Origin: Candidatus Leptovillus gracilis
GTDB taxonomy: Bacteria; Chloroflexota; Anaerolineae; Promineifilales; Promineifilaceae
Direction: 5' to 3'
Length of the DNA: 64,000 nucleotides
NCBI GenBank assembly: GCA_016716065.1
Contig: JADJXA010000004.1
Coordinates: 310,001 to 374,000, forward strand
Below the pieces are notes generated by a model. The model saw only the letters and a program-made list of their open reading frames with translations, did not search any database and was not told the DNA's origin. The first letter of the stretch is position 1. Each line of letters starts with the position of its first letter. Positions 43,920-52,025 of this stretch are shown in pieces. A program made the translations under genes and the position numbers.

Positions 43920-44170
43920 ATGGAAAGAGAACGAAAGATAATCCCTGGAAGTTAAATACTCCGTCACAGACATCAGAGTATGAAATGTATGTGGCGGATA
44001 AAGACGGGCAGGAAATCATTGTCTGTACGGTGGGGAAAACGGTACTCCACTATGACTATCGCTGTCTGGCCGATTTGCACGCGATGTTAAAAGCGCATGG
44101 GGATTGGATGGAGTTAGGCAGCACAATCAGGAGCAAGGCGATGTTTGTGTGCCGCGGCAGGGGTAGGTAG
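43920..44170 (+). pseudogene. Small conserved protein, apparently frameshifted
   Basis: AAGGAG (43905-43910) and an ATG at 43920 look like a proper start, but that frame stops after 11 codons. The neighbouring frame (open from a TTG at 43877) encodes a compact domain: DNPWKLNTPSQTSEYEMYVADKDGQEIIVCTVGKTVLHYDYRCLADLHAMLKAHGDWMELG. It then degenerates to a basic tail before the stop at 44170. A one-base indel near 43930 would join the start to the domain. The family resembles small DUF proteins I cannot name surely. Error or decay cannot be distinguished. Confidence 0.5.
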
Positions 44171-44182
44171 ATAGCCAACCCG

Positions 44183-45310
44183 TCATGGACGCGACAGCAG
44201 CCTGTCCACTTTAGAGCGTACCATCATCATTACCATCTCTGTCGTCTTAAACTTGCCTCTGATTCGACCCAGTTCAAAGTTAGCCAGCGTAAAGTTGCGT
44301 GGCACGTGGGGTTGTTCTGCCTCCGGTTTGCGTTCCAGGCTGAGGGCTTGGGTGGGACAGGTAGAGACGCACAGGCCACAACCAATGCAGCGATCTAGAT
44401 TGAGTACGGCCGTTTCCCCCACCATTGCCACCGCCTCCATCTGGCAGCGGCGCGTGCAGGCGCCACAGCCATTGCACAATGCCGCATCCACCGTGGCGAA
44501 GAAGGCCGAGGCCAGGAGGCTGGCCGGCTGCGGATGGAGCTTGGCGCTGCGCAGCACGCCGCAGCAGTCGCCGCAGCAGCAGCATAAAAACGAGGCTTTT
44601 TGTGAATTGCTGGGCTGCAATACCAGCCCGGCGCGATTGGCTTGCTTGAGAATTTTCAGCGCTTCGTCCTGGTCAATTACCCGGCCCAGGCCATTGCGTT
44701 GGTAATAATCGGCGGCCGTGCCAAAGGAGAGGCATGTCTCCAGCGGTTTTTTACAGCCCTCACCCACAGTCTGCCGCTCCTGGCGGCAAATACAAGGCGC
44801 CACGACGATGTGTTCCTGATGGCGCACCAGTTCTTCGGCCTGCTCGTAGATCATCACTTCCTGATTGGTTTCGATGCTTTTGCCCACCGGGATGGTGCGG
44901 ATTTGCGGCGCTTTTTGCCACACTTCATGGGCGGCCAGGGTGGGTAGGTACTCCTCGAAGTCGCGTACCAGTTCCGGCGTCAGCCGGTTGACCTGGAATT
45001 CCCAGATGCCGACGACAAAGTGCAGCGCGGAATACTTGGGCGCTCCTTCGGCGGGGTGCAGGCTGTAGATGAGGCCTTTGGCTTCCATTTCTTGCAGGCG
45101 CACGGCCGTTTCGTCTACAGGCAGATGGGCGCGGCGAGCTACTACCCGCGCCTCTTCCGGCAGCACAGTCAGGCAGAGGGCCATCTCTGCTTCTTCGGCG
45201 GTGAACAGGCGGCGCAAGATGCGCAGTTCCACACCAGATTCAGTAGGCGGGTAGCCGCCGGGCAGGTTGTCCAGGTGGTGGGCTAGTTTTTGGTAGAGGT
45301 CGTCAGGCAT
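44183..45310 (-). CDS. 4Fe-4S ferredoxin-domain protein with CCCC motif
   Basis: 375 aa. An N-terminal winged-helix-like region (about 1-100) precedes a Cys-rich part (VVAPCICRQERQTVGEGC, then SFLCCCCGDCCGVL). Two C-terminal ferredoxin motifs follow: CNGCGACTRRCQMEAV and CIGCGLCVSTCPTQAL, which bind two [4Fe-4S] clusters. The family is widespread in anaerobes and facultative bacteria, but its electron partners are not known to me. The CCCCGDCC block suggests an additional metal site. It is not in an obvious operon. A CATAAT hexamer lies ten bases upstream. Confidence 0.84.
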   Translation of the reverse strand: MPDDLYQKLAHHLDNLPGGYPPTESGVELRILRRLFTAEEAEMALCLTVLPEEARVVARRAHLPVDETAVRLQEMEAKGLIYSLHPAEGAPKYSALHFVVGIWEFQVNRLTPELVRDFEEYLPTLAAHEVWQKAPQIRTIPVGKSIETNQEVMIYEQAEELVRHQEHIVVAPCICRQERQTVGEGCKKPLETCLSFGTAADYYQRNGLGRVIDQDEALKILKQANRAGLVLQPSNSQKASFLCCCCGDCCGVLRSAKLHPQPASLLASAFFATVDAALCNGCGACTRRCQMEAVAMVGETAVLNLDRCIGCGLCVSTCPTQALSLERKPEAEQPHVPRNFTLANFELGRIRGKFKTTEMVMMMVRSKVDRLLSRP

Positions 45311-45325
45311 AGAAGTTTAAATTAT

Positions 45326-45358
45326 GAATTAGGAATTAGGAATTAGGAATTAGGAATT
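45326..45358. repeat. GAATTAG heptamer tandem repeat
   Basis: Four exact GAATTAG units plus a partial one, 16 bases upstream of the 4Fe-4S gene start. Its position would place it in the promoter spacer/-35 region of that gene. Confidence 0.85.
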
Positions 45359-45431
45359 GTGAGGCATCATAGCAGGTTGGATGGGGGTGGGCAAGTGATG
45401 ATTGTCATCTTTTGTGGTGGGGTGGTGAATA

Positions 45432-45467
45432 AAAACGGCCGTTTCCTGAGCAGGTGACGGCCGTTTT
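45432..45467. terminator. Bidirectional terminator built from two ACGGCCGT octamers
   Basis: AAAACGGCCGT (45432-45442) pairs with ACGGCCGTTTT (45457-45467) across 14 nt, with A/T tracts on both sides. It sits 40 bases below the lpdA stop. Confidence 0.7.
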
Positions 45468-45507
45468 ATCCAGTCGGGCAGGCGGGACGCCTGCGCTCCC
45501 GGCAAAA

Positions 45508-46899
45508 CTAAATGTGAATCGGGCTGCCCTCGACGCCGTGCGCCGCTTCCATCAGCGCTTCGCTGAGCGTGGGATGGGCGTGGACGTTGCGGGCGATTTC
45601 CGCGGCCGTTAGCTCGGCGTTGTGGGCCAACGTCAACTCCGGCAGCAGCTCCGTTACGTCCGGGCCAACCATGTGCGCCCCTAAAATCTCGCCATACTTC
45701 GCGTCGGCGATAATTTTGATGAAGCCATCCTTTTCGCCCAGCCCCAATGCTTTGCCATTGGCGATGAACGGAAACTGGCCGACGTTAATCTCGTAACCTG
45801 CTTCTCTGGCCTGCGCCTCGGTGTAGCCAAAGCTGGCGACTTGCGGTACGCAGTAGGTGGCGCGGGGCATCATGCGGAACTCAATGGGGTGGGTTGGCGC
45901 GCCGGCGATGGTCTCGGCGGCCACCAGCCCCATGGCGGAGGCGATGTGCGCCAGCCGATAGTCGGTCGCCACGTCACCGATGGCGTAAATGTTGGGCACG
46001 TTGGTGCGCATGTATTCGTCAATGGCGATATTGCCCCGTTCGGTCAACTGCACGCCGGCCGCATCCAGGCCAATCGCCTCAATGTTGGGTTGGAAGTTAA
46101 TGGCTAACATCACCTTTTCGGCCGTCAACACCTGCCCCCCGCCAATGTCTACCGCCACGCCATCGGCCGTTTTTTCGATTTTTTCCACGCGGGTGTTGGT
46201 GTGGAATTTCACGCCCAACTTCTTGTACGCTTTCTCCAGCACGTCGCTGATTTCCGGTTCTTCGTTGGGCAGCAGGTGAGGCAGCATCTCCACAATGGTC
46301 ACGTCTACGCCATAATTGACCCACATATAGGCAAATTCCACGCCAATCACACCACCGCCGATGATAATCAGGCTTTGCGGCACTTCTTCGGCCAGAATTG
46401 CTTCGATGTAGGAGATGATGTGTTCGCCATCGAAGGCCACGCCGGGCAGTTGGCGCGGCCGCGCACCGGTGGCGATGATGACGTTTTTGGCCTGTAAGTC
46501 TACTTCGCCGCCATCGTTGAGGGCGACGTGTAGGCTGTTGGGACTGGTCAACGCGCCGGTCCCATCAAACACGTCTATGTTGTTCTTTTTCATCAAGAAC
46601 TGCACCCCTTTTACCAGCCGGCCGGAAACCTGGCGGCTGCGTTTGAAGGCGGCGTTGTAATCGAGTTTGAGATTTTCAAAGCTAAAGCCGAATTCTTTGG
46701 CGCGGTGTTGCAAGGTGTGGGCCACTTCGGCATTTTTGAGCAGCGCTTTAGAAGGGATGCAGCCGATGTTGAGGCAGACGCCACCCCAGTATTGTTTTTC
46801 GATAACGGCCGTCTTTAGTCCCAACTGCGCCGCCCGAATGGCCGCAACATATCCGCCCGGTCCCGCCCCCAGAACCACAAGATCATATTCGTTTGCCAT
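45508..46899 (-). CDS. lpdA: Dihydrolipoamide dehydrogenase
   Basis: 463 aa. ATG 46899 is used (46902 adds one Met); GAGGAG lies upstream. FAD site VVLGAGPGGYVAAIRAAQLG, redox disulphide GGVCLNIGCIPSKALL, NAD site IIGGGVIGVEFAYMW, and the C-terminal active-site HAHPTLSEALMEA are all intact. It is the E3 flavoprotein of pyruvate/2-oxoglutarate dehydrogenase complexes or glycine cleavage, reoxidising lipoamide with NAD+. The E1/E2 genes are not adjacent. Confidence 0.95.
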   Translation of the reverse strand: MANEYDLVVLGAGPGGYVAAIRAAQLGLKTAVIEKQYWGGVCLNIGCIPSKALLKNAEVAHTLQHRAKEFGFSFENLKLDYNAAFKRSRQVSGRLVKGVQFLMKKNNIDVFDGTGALTSPNSLHVALNDGGEVDLQAKNVIIATGARPRQLPGVAFDGEHIISYIEAILAEEVPQSLIIIGGGVIGVEFAYMWVNYGVDVTIVEMLPHLLPNEEPEISDVLEKAYKKLGVKFHTNTRVEKIEKTADGVAVDIGGGQVLTAEKVMLAINFQPNIEAIGLDAAGVQLTERGNIAIDEYMRTNVPNIYAIGDVATDYRLAHIASAMGLVAAETIAGAPTHPIEFRMMPRATYCVPQVASFGYTEAQAREAGYEINVGQFPFIANGKALGLGEKDGFIKIIADAKYGEILGAHMVGPDVTELLPELTLAHNAELTAAEIARNVHAHPTLSEALMEAAHGVEGSPIHI

Positions 46900-47059
46900 C
46901 ATTTTCTCCTCGCCATCTCCTGTTAGGGATGTGAATAAATGTTCAGGTGTGCCGGGGGCAGGCTGCACTGCCACCAGCCCCATCATTATACTCCACTGCC
47001 CAGGTTTTGTCCGTTGGTCCACCCATCACGGCCGTTTTTAGCACTTTTGGCGAAAGTGT

Positions 47060-47065
47060 TATAAT
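47060..47065 (+). promoter_or_regulatory. TATAAT -10 seven bases before an ATG
   Basis: A consensus TATAAT with seven bases to the ATG at 47073 and no Shine-Dalgarno sequence. This is a candidate leaderless promoter. Confidence 0.5.
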
Positions 47066-47072
47066 CGCGCCT

Positions 47073-47876
47073 ATGGGTTTTCCGATTTGGACTTTGTGGG
47101 GTATGGGCCTGAGTTCCTTTGGGGCGTTGATTGCCGTCGGGTTAGCGTTTGCGGCGCAGTCGCCGAAGTTTTTGCTGCGCACTCGTCTGGCGGGCTACCG
47201 GCTGGATTTGCGGGCGCGGGCGTTTACCGGTTATGGCTTTGCCCTGATGCTGTTGGCTCTGGGCTTTTTCCTGGCCGGCGTGCCCATTGGCGATGGCGCT
47301 GTCGGGGGAACGGCCGTTACCCAAATTACTCCCACTCCTGAACAAGCCGAGATGGAGATTGTCGGCGGTGCAGTCGAAGCGGGCGGAACCATCACCGCTA
47401 CCCGCCCCACTTCGCTGACGCCGGTCAGCGGCGCGTTTGGCGGCCCGCCGCCCGGTCTGACCCAAGAAGAAGACACTGTGGAGGCGCCCACGGAGGCCAT
47501 CACCACCACGGCCGCGTCTCCCGTCGGAACTGCTTTGTCCGGCCCGGCGGCCACGCCCACACCTGTGCCCAATACGCCCACGACCACCCCGTCACCGACC
47601 AGCACGCCAACGGCTACGCCCACCGTCACCCCCACGCCGACGCTGACGCCGACGCCGATCGAAAGAGCAACGGCCGTTATTGATGTTGGCGGTGGCACAG
47701 TCTGGCTGCGCCGCTCACCGGATGGGCAAAACATGCTCATCATGAACAGCGGCGACACAGTGATTTTGCTGAATGGTCACGCCAACCGCAGCGGCGTTCT
47801 CTGGCGGGAAATCAGCACCGTCCAGGGCGAAACAGGTTGGATGCGGGCGGAATTTTTAGTAGAAGTTGATAGTTGA
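47073..47876 (+). CDS. Membrane protein with Thr/Pro linker and SH3-like C-terminal domain
   Basis: 267 aa from ATG 47073; the longer frame would include the promoter. Two membrane helices (WTLWGMGLSSFGALIAVGLAFAA; FALMLLALGFFLAGVPI) are followed by a Thr/Pro spacer (TPTPVPNTPTTTPSPTSTPTATP). A C-terminal bacterial SH3-like domain closes it (about 200-267: GGGTVWLRRSPDGQNMLIMNSGDTVILLN, then GVLWREISTVQGETGWMRAEFL). SH3b domains bind cell-wall or protein ligands, so the tail is probably extracytoplasmic. Function unknown. Confidence 0.8.
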   Translation: MGFPIWTLWGMGLSSFGALIAVGLAFAAQSPKFLLRTRLAGYRLDLRARAFTGYGFALMLLALGFFLAGVPIGDGAVGGTAVTQITPTPEQAEMEIVGGAVEAGGTITATRPTSLTPVSGAFGGPPPGLTQEEDTVEAPTEAITTTAASPVGTALSGPAATPTPVPNTPTTTPSPTSTPTATPTVTPTPTLTPTPIERATAVIDVGGGTVWLRRSPDGQNMLIMNSGDTVILLNGHANRSGVLWREISTVQGETGWMRAEFLVEVDS

Positions 47877-47925
47877 TAGCAAGAGGAATCTCTCCACTAG
47901 CAACTATCAACTAACAACTATCAAC
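47877..47925. repeat. Inverted repeat of TTGATAG/CTATCAA units at convergent gene ends
   Basis: GTTGATAGTTGATAG just before 47880 is mirrored by CTATCAACTAACAACTATCAAC just after 47900. It lies between the SH3-like gene and convergent thrC and probably acts as a two-way terminator hairpin. Confidence 0.55.
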
Positions 47926-48973
47926 TCCCCAAATACGCTTCCAACGCTTCTACGTTTGCCGGCAAGGTGTGCGGCGGTGCGGCCTGGTCTACGGCCGTCG
48001 CCGGGTCTTTTAGCCCATGACCGGTGAGGATGCAGACGGCCGTTTTGCCCACCGGATCAATCTCGCCCTGTTCAATTTGCTGCTTCAACGCCGCCAAACC
48101 GGTGGCCGAGGCCGGTTCCACAAAGACCCCTTCCAGGCGGGCCAGCAGCTTCCAGCTTTCCAGGATTTGGGCATCGGTAACGGCCGTAATCATCCCCCCA
48201 GACTCATCCAACGCTGCCAACGCCTGCCGCCAACGCGCCGGATTGCCAATGCGGATGGCCGTCGCCAGCGTCTCCGGCTTTTCCACCACATGGCCCAGCA
48301 CAATGGGCGCAGCCCCGGCCGCCTGCCCACCCAAAACGCGCGGCAAGCCCTTGCCATACTGCTTATACCCCATCCAGTAAGCCGAAATATTACCGGCGTT
48401 GCCCACCGGCAGGCAGTGCCAATCGGGCGCCTGCCCATCCAGCTGATCAATAATCTCGAACGCCCCGGTCTTTTGTCCCTCCAACCGCCAGGGGTTGACA
48501 GAATTGACCAGGGCGATGGGCTGGCGTTCGACGATTTGCCGCACCATGTTCAGACCGTCATCAAAGGAGCCATCAATGCTGATGACTTCTGCGCCGTAGG
48601 CCAGGGAAGCGGCCAATTTGCCCAGGGCGATTTTGCCCTGGGGAACCAACACCAGGCAGCGCAGCCCGGCCCGCGCCGCATAGGCCGCCGCGCTGGCGGC
48701 CGTGTTGCCCGTGCTGGCGCAGATCACCGTCTTGGCTCCTTCGTGGACGGCCTGGGTGATGGCCGCCGTCATGCCCCGGTCCTTAAACGAGCCGGTGGGG
48801 TTGAGACCTTCATATTTCAGGTACAACTTTAGCCCGGCTTTGGGGGCGATCTGTTCCGCCAGACGGTCGGCGCGGATCAAGGGCGTGTTGCCCTCGTTCA
48901 GGGTTACAATCTGTACGTCAGCGCCAAAAGGCAAATAGGCCCGATACTTGTGGATAACACCTTGCCAACGCAT
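47921..48973 (-). CDS. thrC: Threonine synthase
   Basis: 350 aa from ATG 48973, with GGAAG upstream; the longer frame includes a terminator. The PLP lysine is in NPTGSFKDRGMTAAI, and the phosphate-binding loop follows the Ser/Thr-rich ICASTGNTAASAAAYAARAG. It is the short, bacterial/archaeal type lacking the plant N-terminal extension. It makes threonine from O-phosphohomoserine. No other thr genes are near. A minus-strand terminator-like hairpin lies in the leader (48997-49022). Confidence 0.93.
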   Translation of the reverse strand: MRWQGVIHKYRAYLPFGADVQIVTLNEGNTPLIRADRLAEQIAPKAGLKLYLKYEGLNPTGSFKDRGMTAAITQAVHEGAKTVICASTGNTAASAAAYAARAGLRCLVLVPQGKIALGKLAASLAYGAEVISIDGSFDDGLNMVRQIVERQPIALVNSVNPWRLEGQKTGAFEIIDQLDGQAPDWHCLPVGNAGNISAYWMGYKQYGKGLPRVLGGQAAGAAPIVLGHVVEKPETLATAIRIGNPARWRQALAALDESGGMITAVTDAQILESWKLLARLEGVFVEPASATGLAALKQQIEQGEIDPVGKTAVCILTGHGLKDPATAVDQAAPPHTLPANVEALEAYLGS

Positions 48974-48996
48974 AATCTTCCACCACCTTCCATAAA

Positions 48997-49022
48997 AAAG
49001 GCGCAGATGAATCTGCACCTTT
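48997..49022 (-). terminator. Intrinsic terminator between the LysM lipoprotein and thrC
   Basis: On the minus strand, AAAGGTGCAGAT pairs with ATCTGCGCCTTT (one internal mismatch) and is followed by a T-run. It probably ends the LysM transcript. As it also lies 24 bases before the thrC ATG, it could attenuate thrC. Confidence 0.7.
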
Positions 49023-49096
49023 CGTAATCATATGAGTGGTTTGATATGGTTAGTTTGGCCGAACCCAACTAACCAACTAACCAACTTTCCAACCAA

Positions 49097-50002
49097 CTAA
49101 CTCCCCGGAATAATCAACGTTTGCCCGGCAAAAATGACATACGGCGATTGGATGTTGTTCATTTCCGCGATGGACGTCCAGGCGACGCCATATTGCACGG
49201 CAATGCCAAAGATGGTCTCGCCCTGCCTGACGACATGGGTAAATTCTGGCGTCGGCCCCGGCGCGTTCACCGGAATTTTTAGCGTCTGCCCGACGACGAT
49301 CTGGTTGGGGTTAGCCAGACCGTTGGCTTCGGCGATCTGCACCCAACTGATGCCAAACTTGACGCCAATGCGGTACAAATTGTCGCCCGGCTGTACGGTG
49401 TAGTAGGTGATGTTGGCCGGGGAGGTGGGCGTTGGAGCGGGTGGTTGTGCGCCGGGCGGCGGAATTCTAAGGGTCTGCCCCGCTTTGATGTCATTGGGGT
49501 TGCTAAGACCGTTGAACTGCACCAGTGTGACCCAGGAAACGCCATATTGTAAGCCGATGCGGAACAGGTTTTCGCCGGGTTGGACAACGTGTGTCCGTTC
49601 GCCGGCGGTGACGGGCGGCGCGCTGGTGGCTGGGGGGGCGGCTTCAATGGGCACGGCCGTTGCTGTGGGCGAAATGGCTTCAACCGGTGGCGTGGTGGGC
49701 GCCGGGCTGGGCGTAGGGCTGGGTTCGGTGGGCGCGACGGCCGTTTCATCGGTGGATTGGGCTGCTTCTGGCGTGGGGCTGGGAACATTCACGGGGTAGG
49801 CGGGAGCCAGGGTGGGCGCGGCGGGGGATGTATCGCCCAGTATCCCGCCGCCTACGTCAGGATCAGTCAAATCTGGCCCGGCAACGGCCGTAGCCGCCGC
49901 TCCGCCACTTTCATCCGGGACGGGACGGACACATGCCGTCACCAACCAACTCACACCCCACAAAACAGCTACTAACAAAATAAAACGACGTTGAGCAAAC
50001 AT
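49097..50002 (-). CDS. LysM-repeat lipoprotein
   Basis: 301 aa, GGAGG upstream. Lipobox LVTAC at about residue 20-24, so lipid-anchored. A Pro/Thr-rich linker (about 60-130) precedes three LysM repeats: THVVQPGENLFRIGLQYGVSWVTLVQFN, YTVQPGDNLYRIGVKFGISWVQIAEAN and THVVRQGETIFGIAVQYGVAWTSIAEMN. It probably binds peptidoglycan or another GlcNAc polymer on the outer face. It resembles the two-LysM protein at 35335 in linker and domains. A dyad-bearing promoter lies at 50097-50126. Confidence 0.88.
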   Translation of the reverse strand: MFAQRRFILLVAVLWGVSWLVTACVRPVPDESGGAAATAVAGPDLTDPDVGGGILGDTSPAAPTLAPAYPVNVPSPTPEAAQSTDETAVAPTEPSPTPSPAPTTPPVEAISPTATAVPIEAAPPATSAPPVTAGERTHVVQPGENLFRIGLQYGVSWVTLVQFNGLSNPNDIKAGQTLRIPPPGAQPPAPTPTSPANITYYTVQPGDNLYRIGVKFGISWVQIAEANGLANPNQIVVGQTLKIPVNAPGPTPEFTHVVRQGETIFGIAVQYGVAWTSIAEMNNIQSPYVIFAGQTLIIPGS

Positions 50003-50096
50003 AGTCTTACCTCCACAACAATGACCACCTTTTGCCTGGCCGCCAGCGACGCAAAACAGGCGCTCAGAGCCTCCATGACGACCATTTCCTAGACAT

Positions 50097-50126
50097 AATA
50101 TAACACGCTTTTTGCTTTACGTAAAG
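50097..50126 (-). promoter_or_regulatory. Promoter of the LysM lipoprotein gene with palindromic operator
   Basis: On the minus strand: TTTACG (50125-50120), an exact 17-bp spacer, and TGT-TATATT (extended -10, 50102-50097). The perfect 12-bp palindrome CTTTACGTAAAG (50115-50126) covers the -35. This is a likely regulator site. Confidence 0.6.
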
Positions 50127-50207
50127 TAAAATTCCGCCAATTTGCCGCGCTGTAAACGTTCTGGAGGTTTGTGGCGCTTGCCAGATGTGTACCGGACTTG
50201 CTACACT

Positions 50208-50285
50208 TATAGCCGTAGACCGAAGTCCGTTGGCATTTGCCAGAGGCGGCGACCAACGGAATACGGATTACCGCATTCGGCTACC
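50208..50285. repeat. Copy D (inverted) of the TTCGGTAATCCGTA repeat
   Basis: The reverse complement reads TAGCCGAATGCGGTAATCCG, then GGCAAATGCCAACGGACTTC and GGTCTACGGCTA, the same blocks in the same order as 12811-12910. It lies immediately upstream of the TPR gene. The rest of the 293-bp gap is the LysM leader and promoter. Confidence 0.75.
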
Positions 50286-50295
50286 AGGCATCATC

Positions 50296-50784
50296 ATGAA
50301 CGAGCAAGATATTCTCCATGAGCAGGCGATGGTACTGTTTGATAGAGCTTATCGCCATCACCGAAACGGCGAGTTGGGCGATGCTATCGAATTATACCGC
50401 CGCTCCATCGCCATGCACCCCACCGCTGAAGCGCACACCTACCTGGGTTGGGCCTACAGCGTATTCGGCCGTTACGATGAAGCCATTGCCGAGTGCCACA
50501 AGGCTATCCAATTGAACCCGAATTGGGGCAATCCGTACAACGATATTGGGGCTTATCTTATTGAGATGGAGCGCTGGGAGGAAGCCGTTCCCTGGCTGGA
50601 AAAAGCGATTCACGTCACTCAATACGATTTGACCCATTACGCCTATATGAATCTGGGGCGGGTCTACGAATACCGGGGAGATGGGCGTACCGCCCTGGCC
50701 TGTTACCGGGCGGCCCTGGAACTCTCTCCCCTCTATCTGGCGGCCGAACGAGCCAAAAATCGGCTGCTCGGCCGACTGAGCTAA
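50296..50784 (+). CDS. TPR protein
   Basis: 162 aa from ATG 50296; the longer frame runs through the repeat element. Three to four TPR units: AYRHHRNGELGDAIELYRRSIAMHPT, YLGWAYSVFGRYDEAIAECHKAIQLNPN, DIGAYLIEMERWEEAVPWLEKAIHV and NLGRVYEYRGDGRTALACYRAALELSPL. No signal peptide. A cytosolic protein-protein adaptor. It ends 6 bases before rlmH and is probably co-transcribed. Confidence 0.86.
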   Translation: MNEQDILHEQAMVLFDRAYRHHRNGELGDAIELYRRSIAMHPTAEAHTYLGWAYSVFGRYDEAIAECHKAIQLNPNWGNPYNDIGAYLIEMERWEEAVPWLEKAIHVTQYDLTHYAYMNLGRVYEYRGDGRTALACYRAALELSPLYLAAERAKNRLLGRLS

Positions 50785-50790
50785 CCCCTT

Positions 50791-51270
50791 ATGCCAACAC
50801 CTGTTGGGCGCCTTGATCTGATTGCTGTGGGCAAAATCCGCAGCAAAGCGTGGCAGCTTGCCCAGGCAGAATACCAGAAGCGCCTCGGCTATTACACCCA
50901 CCTGCGTCTGGTGGAGGTGAAGGATTATGTGGGGCAAGGCCAGTCAGATGAGGCGGCGATGCAAAAAGAAGGCGAACTCCTGCTGAAAGCGGCTGCGGGC
51001 GCCAGTCGCTTGATTTTGCTGTCGCCAGAGGGCAAATTAACAACCAGCCCCGAACTGGCTCAGTTTTTGCGCAAGGAGATTGAGGGTTACGGCCGTCTCG
51101 CCTTTCTCATTGGCGGCCCTTTAGGTTTCTCCGGCGCGGTTGTTGCCGCCGCCCACCACCAGCTTGCCCTCTCGCCCCTCACCTTCACCCACGAACTGGC
51201 CCGCGTCATCCTGCTGGAACAGCTTTACCGCGCCTTCACCATTCTAAACAACGAGAATTACCACAAGTGA
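50791..51270 (+). CDS. rlmH: 23S rRNA (pseudouridine1915-N3)-methyltransferase
   Basis: 159 aa, standard length. SPOUT knot motifs: FLIGGPLGFSGAV and the conserved C-terminus LSPLTFTHELARVILLEQLYRAFTILNNENYHK. It methylates pseudouridine 1915 in helix 69 of 23S rRNA. It follows the TPR gene closely and faces, across about 36 bases, the end of rsmI. Confidence 0.95.
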   Translation: MPTPVGRLDLIAVGKIRSKAWQLAQAEYQKRLGYYTHLRLVEVKDYVGQGQSDEAAMQKEGELLLKAAAGASRLILLSPEGKLTTSPELAQFLRKEIEGYGRLAFLIGGPLGFSGAVVAAAHHQLALSPLTFTHELARVILLEQLYRAFTILNNENYHK

Positions 51271-51306
51271 CATGGTGACATAGTGACTTGTCATCCCTTC
51301 ACCTTG

Positions 51307-51972
51307 TCATCCCATTCCCCCAATCACCACCACATACTCGCCACGCGGCTCTTGGGTCTGCACGGCCGTGATCAACTGCGACAACGTCCCGCGCTGCACG
51401 CCTTCAAACAACTTGGTCAGTTCATTGGCCAGGGCAGCCGGCCGGTCGCCATAAACGACCAGCGCATCGGTCAGGAATGCTTCCAGGCGGTAAGGGCTTT
51501 CGTAAAAGACCAGAGTATGGGGCGATTCGGCGTCTACGGCCATAAAACGCTGGCGCTTGCCGCTTTTGCGCGGCGGGAAGCCGCGGAAGGTAAACGAGTG
51601 CGTCGGCAGCCCGGACAGCACCAGGGCCATCACCACCGCCGACGCGCCGGGAATCATGGTAACAGGCGCTTCCTGGGCGATGGCTGCTCGTATCAGGGTA
51701 AAGCCGGGGTCAGAAATGCCCGGCGTGCCGGCATTAGACACCACTGCCACCGATTTGCCCTCGGCCAGCGCCGCCATGATTTTGCCCACCGCCTGCGCCT
51801 CGTTGTGTTCGTGGAAGGCGATTTGCGGTTTGCTGATTGCAAAATGTTTCAGCAGCAGGCCGGTCTTGCGCGTGTCTTCACTGGCGACCAGGTCCACGGC
51901 GCGCAGTGTTTCCAGCGCCCGCAGGGTGATGTCGCCTAAATTGCCAATGGGAGTTGCTACCAGGTAAAGCAT
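51307..51972 (-). CDS. rsmI: 16S rRNA 2'-O-methyltransferase (C1402)
   Basis: 221 aa from ATG 51972 (MLYLVATPIGNLGDITLRALETL); the longer frame is a shadow. The tetrapyrrole-methylase-like fold is clear: ASEDTRKTGLLLKHF, SNAGTPGISDPGF, GASAVVMALVLSGL, PHTLVFYESPYRL. It lacks the C-terminal extension of some RsmI proteins. It 2'-O-methylates C1402 in the decoding centre. It lies downstream of rsmE on the same strand. Confidence 0.94.
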   Translation of the reverse strand: MLYLVATPIGNLGDITLRALETLRAVDLVASEDTRKTGLLLKHFAISKPQIAFHEHNEAQAVGKIMAALAEGKSVAVVSNAGTPGISDPGFTLIRAAIAQEAPVTMIPGASAVVMALVLSGLPTHSFTFRGFPPRKSGKRQRFMAVDAESPHTLVFYESPYRLEAFLTDALVVYGDRPAALANELTKLFEGVQRGTLSQLITAVQTQEPRGEYVVVIGGMG

Positions 51973-52025
51973 AGATGATTTGGGGGATGGTTGGCCGGTT
52001 GGTGGGAGAATAAAACTCCCAGCCA

